A DNA stretch of 5,080 nucleotides from Deltaproteobacteria bacterium (GTDB taxonomy: Bacteria > Myxococcota_A > Polyangia > Polyangiales > Houyiibacteriaceae): NCBI GenBank assembly GCA_019309605.1, contig JAFDFW010000211.1:1-5080 (forward strand). The letters are read 5' to 3'. Positions 1 to 5,080 of the stretch are shown here, piece after piece. Position numbers and translations under genes: made by a program. The notes beneath the pieces are model-generated. The model did no database searches, had not been told where the DNA came from, and saw only the letters and a program-made list of their open reading frames with translations. Every line of letters starts with the position of its first letter. Positions within the stretch are counted from its first letter, which is position 1.

Positions 1-206
1 TCGTCGTGAAGGAGCTGGCGGATGAGCATCGCAAGCTCGACATCCCGGCGGCTGTACTGGCGATGTGCGCCGCGAGTTTTCTTGGGACGCAGCGCGGGAA
101 ACTCGGTTTCCCAGTAGCGGAGCGCGTGGGGCTTGACGCCGACGATGTCCGCAACCTCGCCAATTTTGAAGAACAGCTTGTCAGGCAGTTGGGTGCGCCG
201 TGTCAT
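1..206 (-). CDS. MerR-family transcriptional regulator, N-terminal part (3' end outside window)
   Basis: The visible 68 residues, from the ATG at 206, hold a complete MerR-type winged helix-turn-helix. The helix-turn-helix reads FKIGEVADIVGVKPHALRYW (residues 13-32), followed by the wing segment TRGAHRQYSRRDVE at about 43-56. Proteins of this family bind promoter DNA as dimers; the effector-sensing C-terminal half lies beyond the left edge, so no ligand can be proposed. The gene starts 23 bp after the ihfA stop, preceded by a modest AAGGG ribosome-binding site 8 nt from the ATG, which suggests cotranscription with ihfA. An ihfA-merR pair at the end of the pheST operon is a common arrangement in delta- and alphaproteobacteria. 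The family call is firm; the specific role is unknown. Confidence 0.88.
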   Translation of the reverse strand, partial: MTRRTQLPDKLFFKIGEVADIVGVKPHALRYWETEFPALRPKKTRGAHRQYSRRDVELAMLIRQLLHD

Positions 207-229
207 TGCTTCAGCCCTTGCGTCTTTTG

Positions 230-550
230 CTAGATGCCTTCGTGCGAACCAACGCCGTCTTCATCGGACCGGTGCGGGTTGAGCACTGTTTTGAGTACTT
301 GGCTGGGCTTGAAGGTCAGCACGCGTCGCGCGCTGATTGGAATGGGGGCCCCCGTCTGTGGGTTTCGGCCGATGCGCTCCTTTTTGGCGCGCACCACGAA
401 ATTTCCGAACCCGGAGATCTTGATCTTCTCTCCGTCGGCCAGGACGTCTTTCATCGTGTCGAACACAGCCTCGACAACCTCTGCCGCCTCTTTCTTCGAG
501 AAGCCCCCAACCTTCTCGTAGACGGCGTCGATGATTTCCGCTTTCGTCAT
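230..550 (-). CDS. ihfA: Integration host factor subunit alpha
   Basis: This 106-residue protein belongs to the HU/IHF (DNABII) family. IHF-alpha pairs with IHF-beta and bends DNA sharply at specific sites, acting in nucleoid architecture, recombination and sigma-54 promoter activation. Visible hallmarks are the N-terminal helical part MTKAEIIDAVYEKVGGFSKK, the core ISGFGNF at 45-51, and the DNA-binding arm GRNPQTGAPIPISARRV at 61-77. Pro64 in the arm corresponds to the intercalating proline of the family. The run ending LTFKPSQVLK is more typical of the alpha subunit than of HU. About 15 C-terminal residues form an acidic/His-containing tail. A GGAGG site at 561-565, 10 nt upstream, supports the start. 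The position after pheT matches the pheST-ihfA order known from E. coli. The partner ihfB is not in this window. Confidence 0.95.
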   Translation of the reverse strand: MTKAEIIDAVYEKVGGFSKKEAAEVVEAVFDTMKDVLADGEKIKISGFGNFVVRAKKERIGRNPQTGAPIPISARRVLTFKPSQVLKTVLNPHRSDEDGVGSHEGI

Positions 551-671
551 TCAGTCTATTCCTCCAGAGGCCCGATAAGACGGAGAGAACCACAAATCGG
601 TTTGAATCTCAAGGGGTTGGCACGGGATCGCCGACAGAAAGGTGCGCATTCTCACACATGGCGTCGAATGG

Positions 672-3152
672 CTATCGGATGGTCGCTTCGAAGCGATCGC
701 TTGCGAGTCTCGCGATTGATGCATGCACTTTGTCGACCCGTTTGTCGGTCAGTGTCCCCTCGGCGTCTCGGTAGGTCACGCGGAAGGCGAGACTGCGATG
801 CCCGTCCGGGATCTGGTCACCTCTGTACAAGTCGAACAGCTTGACCGACTCGGCTAGCCCCTTCGACGCCTCTCGGAGCGCGTCGGCGATCTCACCAGCA
901 CTGAACTGATCGCGCACGAGCATGGCGATGTCTCGCGCCACGGCCGGGAACTTCGGCAGGCCGCGCGCCTGCTTCGGGCCAAGCTCTTCGGACAGGGCAT
1001 GAAGAGCGGGCACATCGAGCTCCGCATAGATCACCCGGCCGATGAGACCCAGGTCATCGCCGACGCCGGGATGCACCTCTCCAACGAAGCCGATCGGGCG
1101 TGATGCGAGCGTAACGAGCGCGGACCGCTTCGGATGCAAGAAGCCCGGCACCTCCCCTGACGCGAGCGCGGGGGTTTGACCAAACACGCGATCGACGAGC
1201 GCTTCGATGACGCCCTTCCCGTCGTACAAATCGAACGACTCCTCGCCACCGATCCAACCCGACCGCTGCCCGGCCAAAGTGATCGCCAGCACAGTGTCTT
1301 CCCGGGGAAGCACCTCGTCGCTCGGATGAAACGTTCGCGCAAGCTCGAAGAGCCTGACTTCGGTCGCGCCGTGACGCTGCGCCCGGGTTGCGGCAGCGGC
1401 AAGCCCTGGCAACAGAGAAGTCCGCATGACCGACCGCTCTTCGGAGAGTGGATTGGCGAGCGGGACGGCATCGGTGGACACGCGCGCTTTGCGAAGGTCG
1501 TCGACCGACAAAAACCCGTAATTTATGGCTTCATAGAGGCCTGATGCGACCGCCGAGTCACGCAGTGAGTCGACGAACTTGAGAAGGCTCGCGGTGCCCG
1601 CCTCCGAGGGGTGGACGCGGGGAACTGCGGTTGGGATCGCTTCGTAGCCGCGCACGCGCGCAACCTCTTCGATGAGGTCCACCTCACGCGCGAGGTCTGG
1701 TCTCCAACTCGGCGCTTCGGCGGTGAGGGCGTGGTCGTTATGCTCGACGATGCGGCAGCCGAGCGACTCGAGGATACGGAGGCTTTCGTCCTTCGACACC
1801 GGTGTGCCAAGTAGCTGAGACGCTCGATCAGGACGAAACCGAATCGACTTCGCTTCATACGCGGTCGCGACGCGGTCGATCGCGGTCGTCGCCGCGGCTC
1901 CGCCACCCAGTTCTGCGATGAGGGACGCTGCGCTGGCCAGAACTCGCGGAACGGCTTCCGGATCGACACCGCGCTCGAAACGGTGGCTCGAGTCGGTGTG
2001 TAGGCCGAGACGTCGCGATGTCCGGCGAATCGACCTCGGGTCGAAGTACGCGCACTCGATGAGAACATCTTTGGTCTCATCTCGAATCTCGGTGTCGAGA
2101 CCACCCATGACACCGGCCACGGCAACAGGTCCTTCGCCATCACAGATCAAAAGGTCATCGGTGGTGAAGGTGCGTTCGACGCCATCGAGGGTCGCCATCT
2201 TCTCGCCGTCAGAGGCGAGGCGGACGACGACTTTGGAGCCGCCCAAGCGAGCGAGGTCGAACCCATGAATCGGATGGCCCCACTCGAGCAAGATGAGATT
2301 GGTCGCGTCAACCACGTTCGACAACGCCCGAATCCCGAGATTGTGCAGGCGGTACCGGAGCCAGAATGGGGATGGAGCCACTTTGACACCCGAGACGAGC
2401 GCGGCCCCGTACCTCGGGCAGCGATCGCCGTCGGCGATCTCAATCGAAATCGCAGGGAGCTCCGGGGTGTCGAGCATCTCGCTGCCGGTGTCCCAAAGCG
2501 GAGTGAGCTTGGTCGTCGGTTCACCGGAGTCGAACGAGCCGCCGGCAGCGAAGGTTCGGTGCGGACCGGCGGCCTTGCGGGCTTTGTAGCCAACCCCGAA
2601 GAGAACGCCTATTTCACGCGCGATTCCGACGTGACCGAGGCAATCAGGGCGATTTGGAGTCAGGCCTATATCGAGGATGACGTCGTGAAGATCGAGGGCA
2701 TCCGCGACGCCAACTCCGGGAAGCGCAGCGTTCTCCGAGTCGACGACGAAGATCCCTTCCGCGCCGGCGCCGATCTCGAGCTCGGCCTCGCTGCAAATCA
2801 TACCGTTGGACTCGACGCCGCCAACCTTGCGAGGGGCGATCTCCATCCCGTTCGGCAGCACGGCGCCTGATCGGGCGAACAAGATCCGGCCCCCGGGTTC
2901 TGGCACGTTCGGCGCCCCGCACACGACGGCATGCTCGTCTTCTCCGTCGAACACCGTGACGAGGGTCAGTTTGTCTTTCTTGGGATGCGGGCTCTTGGCG
3001 CGAACCTCGGCGATGACGACGCCGGAAAGGTTGTTGCCCTTTTCGTCCATCGCCTCGACTTCGAGTCCTGCGAGCGAAATGCGGTGAGCGACCTCGGCGA
3101 CATCCGCATCGACGGGACAGAGCTCTTGCAACCAGCGAAATGAAACCAGCAT
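672..3152 (-). CDS. pheT: Phenylalanine--tRNA ligase beta subunit
   Basis: This is the large subunit of the cytoplasmic alpha2-beta2 enzyme that charges tRNA-Phe. It contributes tRNA binding and, in the family, editing of mischarged Tyr. The 826 residues show all the bacterial PheT domains in order: an N-terminal start like other PheT (MLVSFRWLQELCP); an EMAP-like tRNA-binding domain at about 40-150 (HPKKDKLTLVTV, VVCGAPNV); a B3/B4 editing domain at about 235-400 (RYGAALVSGV, NVVDATNLILLEWGHPIHGFD); a B5 domain at about 434-504 (SWRPDLAREVDLIEEVARVRGYEAIP); a non-catalytic synthetase-like core at about 510-725; and a C-terminal FDX-ACB anticodon-binding domain at about 733-826 (KFPAVARDIAMLV). 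It is about 30 residues longer than the roughly 795-residue E. coli protein, mostly through a longer linker at 184-234. The ATG at 3152 was chosen over the GTG just before it because AGGA lies 6 nt from the ATG. It follows pheS by 8 bp. Confidence 0.98.
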   Translation of the reverse strand: MLVSFRWLQELCPVDADVAEVAHRISLAGLEVEAMDEKGNNLSGVVIAEVRAKSPHPKKDKLTLVTVFDGEDEHAVVCGAPNVPEPGGRILFARSGAVLPNGMEIAPRKVGGVESNGMICSEAELEIGAGAEGIFVVDSENAALPGVGVADALDLHDVILDIGLTPNRPDCLGHVGIAREIGVLFGVGYKARKAAGPHRTFAAGGSFDSGEPTTKLTPLWDTGSEMLDTPELPAISIEIADGDRCPRYGAALVSGVKVAPSPFWLRYRLHNLGIRALSNVVDATNLILLEWGHPIHGFDLARLGGSKVVVRLASDGEKMATLDGVERTFTTDDLLICDGEGPVAVAGVMGGLDTEIRDETKDVLIECAYFDPRSIRRTSRRLGLHTDSSHRFERGVDPEAVPRVLASAASLIAELGGGAAATTAIDRVATAYEAKSIRFRPDRASQLLGTPVSKDESLRILESLGCRIVEHNDHALTAEAPSWRPDLAREVDLIEEVARVRGYEAIPTAVPRVHPSEAGTASLLKFVDSLRDSAVASGLYEAINYGFLSVDDLRKARVSTDAVPLANPLSEERSVMRTSLLPGLAAAATRAQRHGATEVRLFELARTFHPSDEVLPREDTVLAITLAGQRSGWIGGEESFDLYDGKGVIEALVDRVFGQTPALASGEVPGFLHPKRSALVTLASRPIGFVGEVHPGVGDDLGLIGRVIYAELDVPALHALSEELGPKQARGLPKFPAVARDIAMLVRDQFSAGEIADALREASKGLAESVKLFDLYRGDQIPDGHRSLAFRVTYRDAEGTLTDKRVDKVHASIARLASDRFEATIR

Positions 3153-3155
3153 CAC

Positions 3156-3162
3156 CCGTCCT
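3156..3162 (-). promoter_or_regulatory. Ribosome-binding site of pheT overlapping the pheS stop codon
   Basis: On the minus strand the sequence AGGACGG overlaps the last two bases of the pheS TAG stop. The AGGA core is 6 nt from the ATG at 3152 but only 3 nt from the GTG at 3155. The ATG is therefore the likelier pheT start. The overlap suggests translational coupling of the two subunits, which must be made in equal amounts. Confidence 0.6.
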
Positions 3163-4249
3163 AAAACTGCGACAAGAAGCGCACGTCGTTCTCGTAGAGA
3201 AGCTTGATGTTAGGGATGCCGTACTTGAGCATGGCGATGCGGTCGAGGCCCATGCCAAACGCAAAGCCGGTGTACTTCTCCGGATCGTATCCGACGTTCT
3301 CGAAGACGACCGGGTGAATCATTCCGCAGCCGAGGATCTCCATCCAGCCGGTCCCCTTGCAGACGCGACACTTGGCGGTGCGTGCGCGGTCGCCTTCCCA
3401 CGCGCGGCAGAAGACGCAGCTCATGTCGACCTCACCACCGGGTTCGACGAATGGGAAGTAGCTCGCTCGGAACCGAACCGCGATGTGCTCATCGAAGAGG
3501 CGGCGAAGGAAAAGCGTGAGCACGCCCTTGAGCTCGGCAAAGGTGACGTCTTCGTCGACGAGGAAGCCCTCGAGCTGAAAGAACATCGGCGAATGGGTAG
3601 CGTCGTCGTCGCGCCGGTACACGGCCCCTGGGGACACGATGGCAAGCGGCGGCTCCCGCTTCATCATCTCGCGGATTTGAATGGTCGATGTTTGGGTTCG
3701 CAGGAGCACACTTTCCGCGTCCGAGGAACGATTGCCCTGGATGAAAAAGGTGTCGTGCTCATCAGTGGCGGGATGATCCGGGGGGAATCCGAGCTTGTCG
3801 AAGCAGTTTTCGTAAAGCTCTACCTCGGGACCATCCGCAATATCGAAGCCAAGCGAAACGAAGATGTCGAGCACTTCGTTTCGAACTCGCGTGATGGGGT
3901 GAAGCCGGCCCGGCAGTTGCCAGCGGCCGGGCAAGGTCACATCGAGCGCGGGACCGGTGAGCTCCGCTTCGCGAGCGCCGCGATGGATCCCCTCGAGGGC
4001 ATCATCGAAAGCTGTCTGAATCTCTTGCTTGAGCGCGTTGGCAGCTTGGCCGAGCTCGCGCCGCCGATCGCCCGGCAACTTCGGCATGAGCTTGAGGAGC
4101 TTGGTGAGATCCCCTTGCGGCCCAACGTAACGCGCGTTGATCAGGCGGAGCTCGGGCTCGTCGCCCGCAGCGCGCAGCCCGTCTGCGTAGGCGCCGCGGA
4201 TTTCGGCAAGCCCATCCTCGAACGTCTGAACCGCATCAGGCTCTGCCAT
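3161..4249 (-). CDS. pheS: Phenylalanine--tRNA ligase alpha subunit
   Basis: This is the catalytic subunit of phenylalanyl-tRNA synthetase, a class II enzyme that forms Phe-AMP and transfers Phe to tRNA-Phe with the PheT subunit. The 362 residues comprise an N-terminal coiled-coil arm (about 1-95), which binds tRNA in the family, and the catalytic domain. Visible elements are VTLPGRWQLPGRLHPITRV (104-122), LLRTQTSTIQIR (182-193), motif 2 YRRDDDATHSPMFFQLEG (211-228), the YFPFVEP strand (264-270) and motif 3 GFAFGMGLDR (328-337). Ala330 matches E. coli Ala294, the residue that sets the size of the amino-acid pocket. Unlike the 327-residue E. coli enzyme, it has a CxxC-x12-CxxC insert at 278-297 just before GWMEILGCGM. 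The ATG at 4249 is the only good start near the family N-terminus. It lies 17 bp after the rplT stop with no strong Shine-Dalgarno sequence, so translation may depend on coupling to rplT. Confidence 0.97.
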   Translation of the reverse strand: MAEPDAVQTFEDGLAEIRGAYADGLRAAGDEPELRLINARYVGPQGDLTKLLKLMPKLPGDRRRELGQAANALKQEIQTAFDDALEGIHRGAREAELTGPALDVTLPGRWQLPGRLHPITRVRNEVLDIFVSLGFDIADGPEVELYENCFDKLGFPPDHPATDEHDTFFIQGNRSSDAESVLLRTQTSTIQIREMMKREPPLAIVSPGAVYRRDDDATHSPMFFQLEGFLVDEDVTFAELKGVLTLFLRRLFDEHIAVRFRASYFPFVEPGGEVDMSCVFCRAWEGDRARTAKCRVCKGTGWMEILGCGMIHPVVFENVGYDPEKYTGFAFGMGLDRIAMLKYGIPNIKLLYENDVRFLSQF

Positions 4250-4266
4250 TGTGTGTCCGGAACGAC

Positions 4267-4611
4267 TTAATCGATAGCGTCGACGACAGCTTTGAAACCG
4301 CCGGGATCGGCAATCGCAATCTCTGCGAGCACCTTGCGGTCGAGCTCGATGTTCGAGCGCTTGAGGCCCGCGATGAACTGGCTGTAGTTCAGGCCGTTGC
4401 TGCGCGACGCAGCATTGATGCGTGTGATCCAAAGGCGGCGGAACTCACGCTTCTTGGTGCGGCGATGCTTGTAGGCATCCTGCCACGCATTGTGGACCTG
4501 CTCGATCGCGACGTGGAAGGCCTTACGGCGTGCGCCGTAGTAACCCTTGGCGTGCTTGAGCACACGATTGCGGCGACGTCGGGCTTTGAAGCCTCGTTTT
4601 ACTCTAGGCAT
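4267..4611 (-). CDS. rplT: 50S ribosomal protein L20 (bL20)
   Basis: bL20 binds 23S rRNA early in assembly of the large ribosomal subunit. In well-studied bacteria it also represses its own operon by binding the mRNA leader. The 114-residue length is close to the family norm of about 117. The basic N-terminal extension MPRVKRGFKARRRRNRVLK is followed by the signature AKGYYGARRKAF (21-32). The globular RNA-binding domain then contains KKREFRRLWITRINAASR (53-70) and GLNYSQFIAGLKRSNIELDR (73-92). The start at 4611 is fixed by the conserved MPRVKRG and by a strong AAGGAG site at 4619-4624, 7 nt away. The reading frame stays open far upstream, but that part has no bL20 similarity. The gene lies 20 bp after the rpmI remnant and 17 bp before pheS. 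Confidence 0.97.
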   Translation of the reverse strand: MPRVKRGFKARRRRNRVLKHAKGYYGARRKAFHVAIEQVHNAWQDAYKHRRTKKREFRRLWITRINAASRSNGLNYSQFIAGLKRSNIELDRKVLAEIAIADPGGFKAVVDAID

Positions 4612-4618
4612 TTGTGTT

Positions 4619-4624
4619 CTCCTT
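4619..4624 (-). promoter_or_regulatory. Ribosome-binding site of rplT
   Basis: AAGGAG on the minus strand sits 7 nt upstream of the ATG at 4611. It settles the rplT start, because the same frame remains open upstream for more than 100 further codons with no bL20 similarity. Confidence 0.75.
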
Positions 4625-4631
4625 AGAAGTC

Positions 4632-4769
4632 TTAGAGTTCGTAAGGAACCAAACGCCGAATGCGTGCTTCGTCGCTGGGATCGACCATGGAGTTCTTCTT
4701 GAGCTTCCGAAGTCGATTGGCGGACTTGCCACGCATCATGTGCTGCTTGCCAGCCGTGGAACGGGCTGT
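4632..4769 (-). pseudogene. rpmI: 5'-truncated remnant of 50S ribosomal protein L35 (bL35)
   Basis: The 45 codons between an in-frame stop at 4770-4772 and the TAA at 4632-4634 read as the C-terminal two thirds of bL35. They contain AGKQHMMRGKSANRLRKLKK, then NSMVDPSDEARIRRLVPYEL. This matches the family pattern of a His-containing basic stretch, a Lys/Arg-rich helix and an ending like RRLLPY. A normal bL35 is about 65 residues and starts with a Lys-rich MPK-K-T...AAKRFK segment. That segment is absent, and the 60 bp upstream encode nothing Lys-rich in any frame, so a simple frameshift does not explain the loss. The first ATG inside (4739) would give only 35 residues and has no clear ribosome-binding site. 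The place directly before rplT is the normal rpmI position. It could be a true pseudogene or an artefact of an assembly join. Confidence 0.72.
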
Positions 4770-4794
4770 TTAGCGCGGTAGGGGGGGCAGTCAA
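4767..4794 (-). promoter_or_regulatory. Candidate sigma-70-type promoter for the rplT-pheS-pheT operon
   Basis: On the minus strand, TTGACT (4789-4794; 5 of 6 matches to the -35 consensus) is followed after 16 bp by TAAACA (4767-4772; 3 of 6 matches to the -10 consensus). Transcription would start near 4760, inside the rpmI remnant, leaving a leader of about 150 nt before rplT. The weak -10 makes this tentative. It is notable because the usual upstream part of the operon (infC and the start of rpmI) is missing here, so the remaining genes need a promoter close by. Confidence 0.35.
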
Positions 4795-4840
4795 GGGGCG
4801 GGAATTCCGGGGGATCTGTGGTACGAATTCGGCGATCTTC

Positions 4841-4846
4841 AGGAGG
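4841..4846 (+). promoter_or_regulatory. Ribosome-binding site of the WS/DGAT gene
   Basis: A perfect AGGAGG lies 9 nt before the ATG at 4856. It supports that start over the in-frame ATGs further inside the gene. Confidence 0.75.
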
Positions 4847-4855
4847 CGAGAACCG

Positions 4856-5080
4856 ATGACCCCACTGTCCAGCCTAGACGCAGGATTGCTGTACGTAGAG
4901 ACCGAGGAGATGACCATGCACACCATGGGGATCTTGCTGGTCGAGCCGCCGGACGATGCCGAGACGTCCGCCATGGACCTGGTTCGCAGCGCCCTCGAGG
5001 AGCGCATCCACCTGATCCCACCGTTTCGCCGGAAGCTGGTTCAGGGACCGCTCAAGATCGGGGACCCCTATTGGATCGAG
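4856..5080 (+). CDS. WS/DGAT family acyltransferase, N-terminal part (3' end outside window)
   Basis: The 75 visible residues match the start of bifunctional wax ester synthase/diacylglycerol acyltransferases, which join acyl-CoA to fatty alcohols or diacylglycerol to make storage lipids. Characteristic pieces are MTPLSSLDAGLLYVET at the start, MHTMGILLVEPP (21-32), and LIPPFRRKLVQGPLKIGDPYWIE at the end. The last piece is the family's LPPFRRRLV...PYWVED region. The catalytic HHxxxDG motif is normally near residue 130-140 and lies beyond the window, so activity cannot be judged. The start is supported by AGGAGG 9 nt upstream. The gene is divergent from the translation operon and occupies the place where infC would be expected. 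No strong promoter is visible in the short space before it. The substrate, wax ester or triacylglycerol, cannot be told from this part. Confidence 0.88.
   Translation, partial: MTPLSSLDAGLLYVETEEMTMHTMGILLVEPPDDAETSAMDLVRSALEERIHLIPPFRRKLVQGPLKIGDPYWIE

Noticed and set aside
617..632. Sigma-54-like TGGCACG sequence
   Set aside because: The -24 half matches, but the -12 half (CGCC instead of TTGC) does not, and it points away from ihfA into pheT.
200..844. 214-codon plus-strand open frame over ihfA and the end of pheT
   Set aside because: It is antisense to two well-supported genes, with Arg-rich sequence typical of GC-rich shadow frames and no domain.
3153..3155. GTG as the pheT start, one codon before the ATG
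   Set aside because: AGGA would be only 3 nt away, against 6 nt for the ATG, and the family N-terminus fits the ATG.
2265..3264. Several 100-200 codon frames on both strands within pheT
   Set aside because: All overlap the fully intact 826-residue PheT and show no family similarity.
4250..4266. pheM-like Phe-rich leader peptide and attenuator before pheS
   Set aside because: Only 17 bp separate rplT and pheS, with no ORF, no Phe codon run and no hairpin followed by a U-tract.
3140..4270. 376-codon plus-strand open frame opposite pheS
   Set aside because: It lies almost wholly antisense to a clear pheS, has no recognisable domain, and long antisense frames are common in GC-rich genes.
4801..4830. 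Vector polylinker (EcoRI site followed by a G-rich GATC stretch)
   Set aside because: The order loosely resembles a cloning site, but the bases do not match a known polylinker exactly, and the sequence continues into a normal gene with its own ribosome-binding site.
4612..5007. Open frame continuing upstream of rplT as an N-terminal extension
   Set aside because: The extension runs through the bL35 remnant in another frame and antisense to the WS/DGAT gene. bL20 starts at the conserved MPRVKRG with its own AAGGAG site.

Overview
The window carries a conserved translation operon, read on the minus strand (right to left), with the start of a lipid-metabolism gene facing away from it at the right edge. 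In transcription order the minus-strand genes are a rpmI (bL35) remnant, rplT (bL20), pheS, pheT, ihfA and the N-terminal part of a MerR-type regulator that runs off the left edge. At the right, a plus-strand gene begins at 4856 and runs off the window; it encodes the N-terminus of a wax ester synthase/diacylglycerol acyltransferase (WS/DGAT) family protein.

The order rpmI-rplT-pheS-pheT-ihfA-merR is the one familiar from proteobacteria in the broad sense, and the trailing MerR gene is typical of deltaproteobacterial and alphaproteobacterial relatives. The DNA is GC-rich, PheS carries a Cys4 insert, and a WS/DGAT gene lies next door. Together these suggest a high-GC, deltaproteobacteria-like lineage (Myxococcota, Desulfobacterota or Binatota relatives). 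This placement is inference; no single gene here fixes the taxon.

The genes are tightly packed: 20 bp between rpmI and rplT, 17 bp between rplT and pheS, 8 bp between pheS and pheT, 121 bp between pheT and ihfA, and 23 bp between ihfA and merR. The products are a large-subunit ribosomal protein, both subunits of phenylalanyl-tRNA synthetase, the alpha subunit of the IHF DNA-bending protein, and a transcription regulator. No terminator or Phe-rich leader peptide is visible between them.

The unusual part is the head of the operon. Where infC and the start of rpmI should lie, the bL35 homology begins abruptly around 4769, directly behind an in-frame stop. The conserved Lys-rich N-terminus of bL35 is absent in every frame upstream, and the divergent WS/DGAT gene starts within 90 bp. 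This looks like a rearrangement breakpoint (or an assembly join) that removed infC and roughly the first third of rpmI. A promoter-like sequence (TTGACT, 16 bp, TAAACA) lies right at the junction and could drive the remaining operon. I see no clear sign of a wholly new system; the junction and the PheS Cys4 insert are the points most worth checking.
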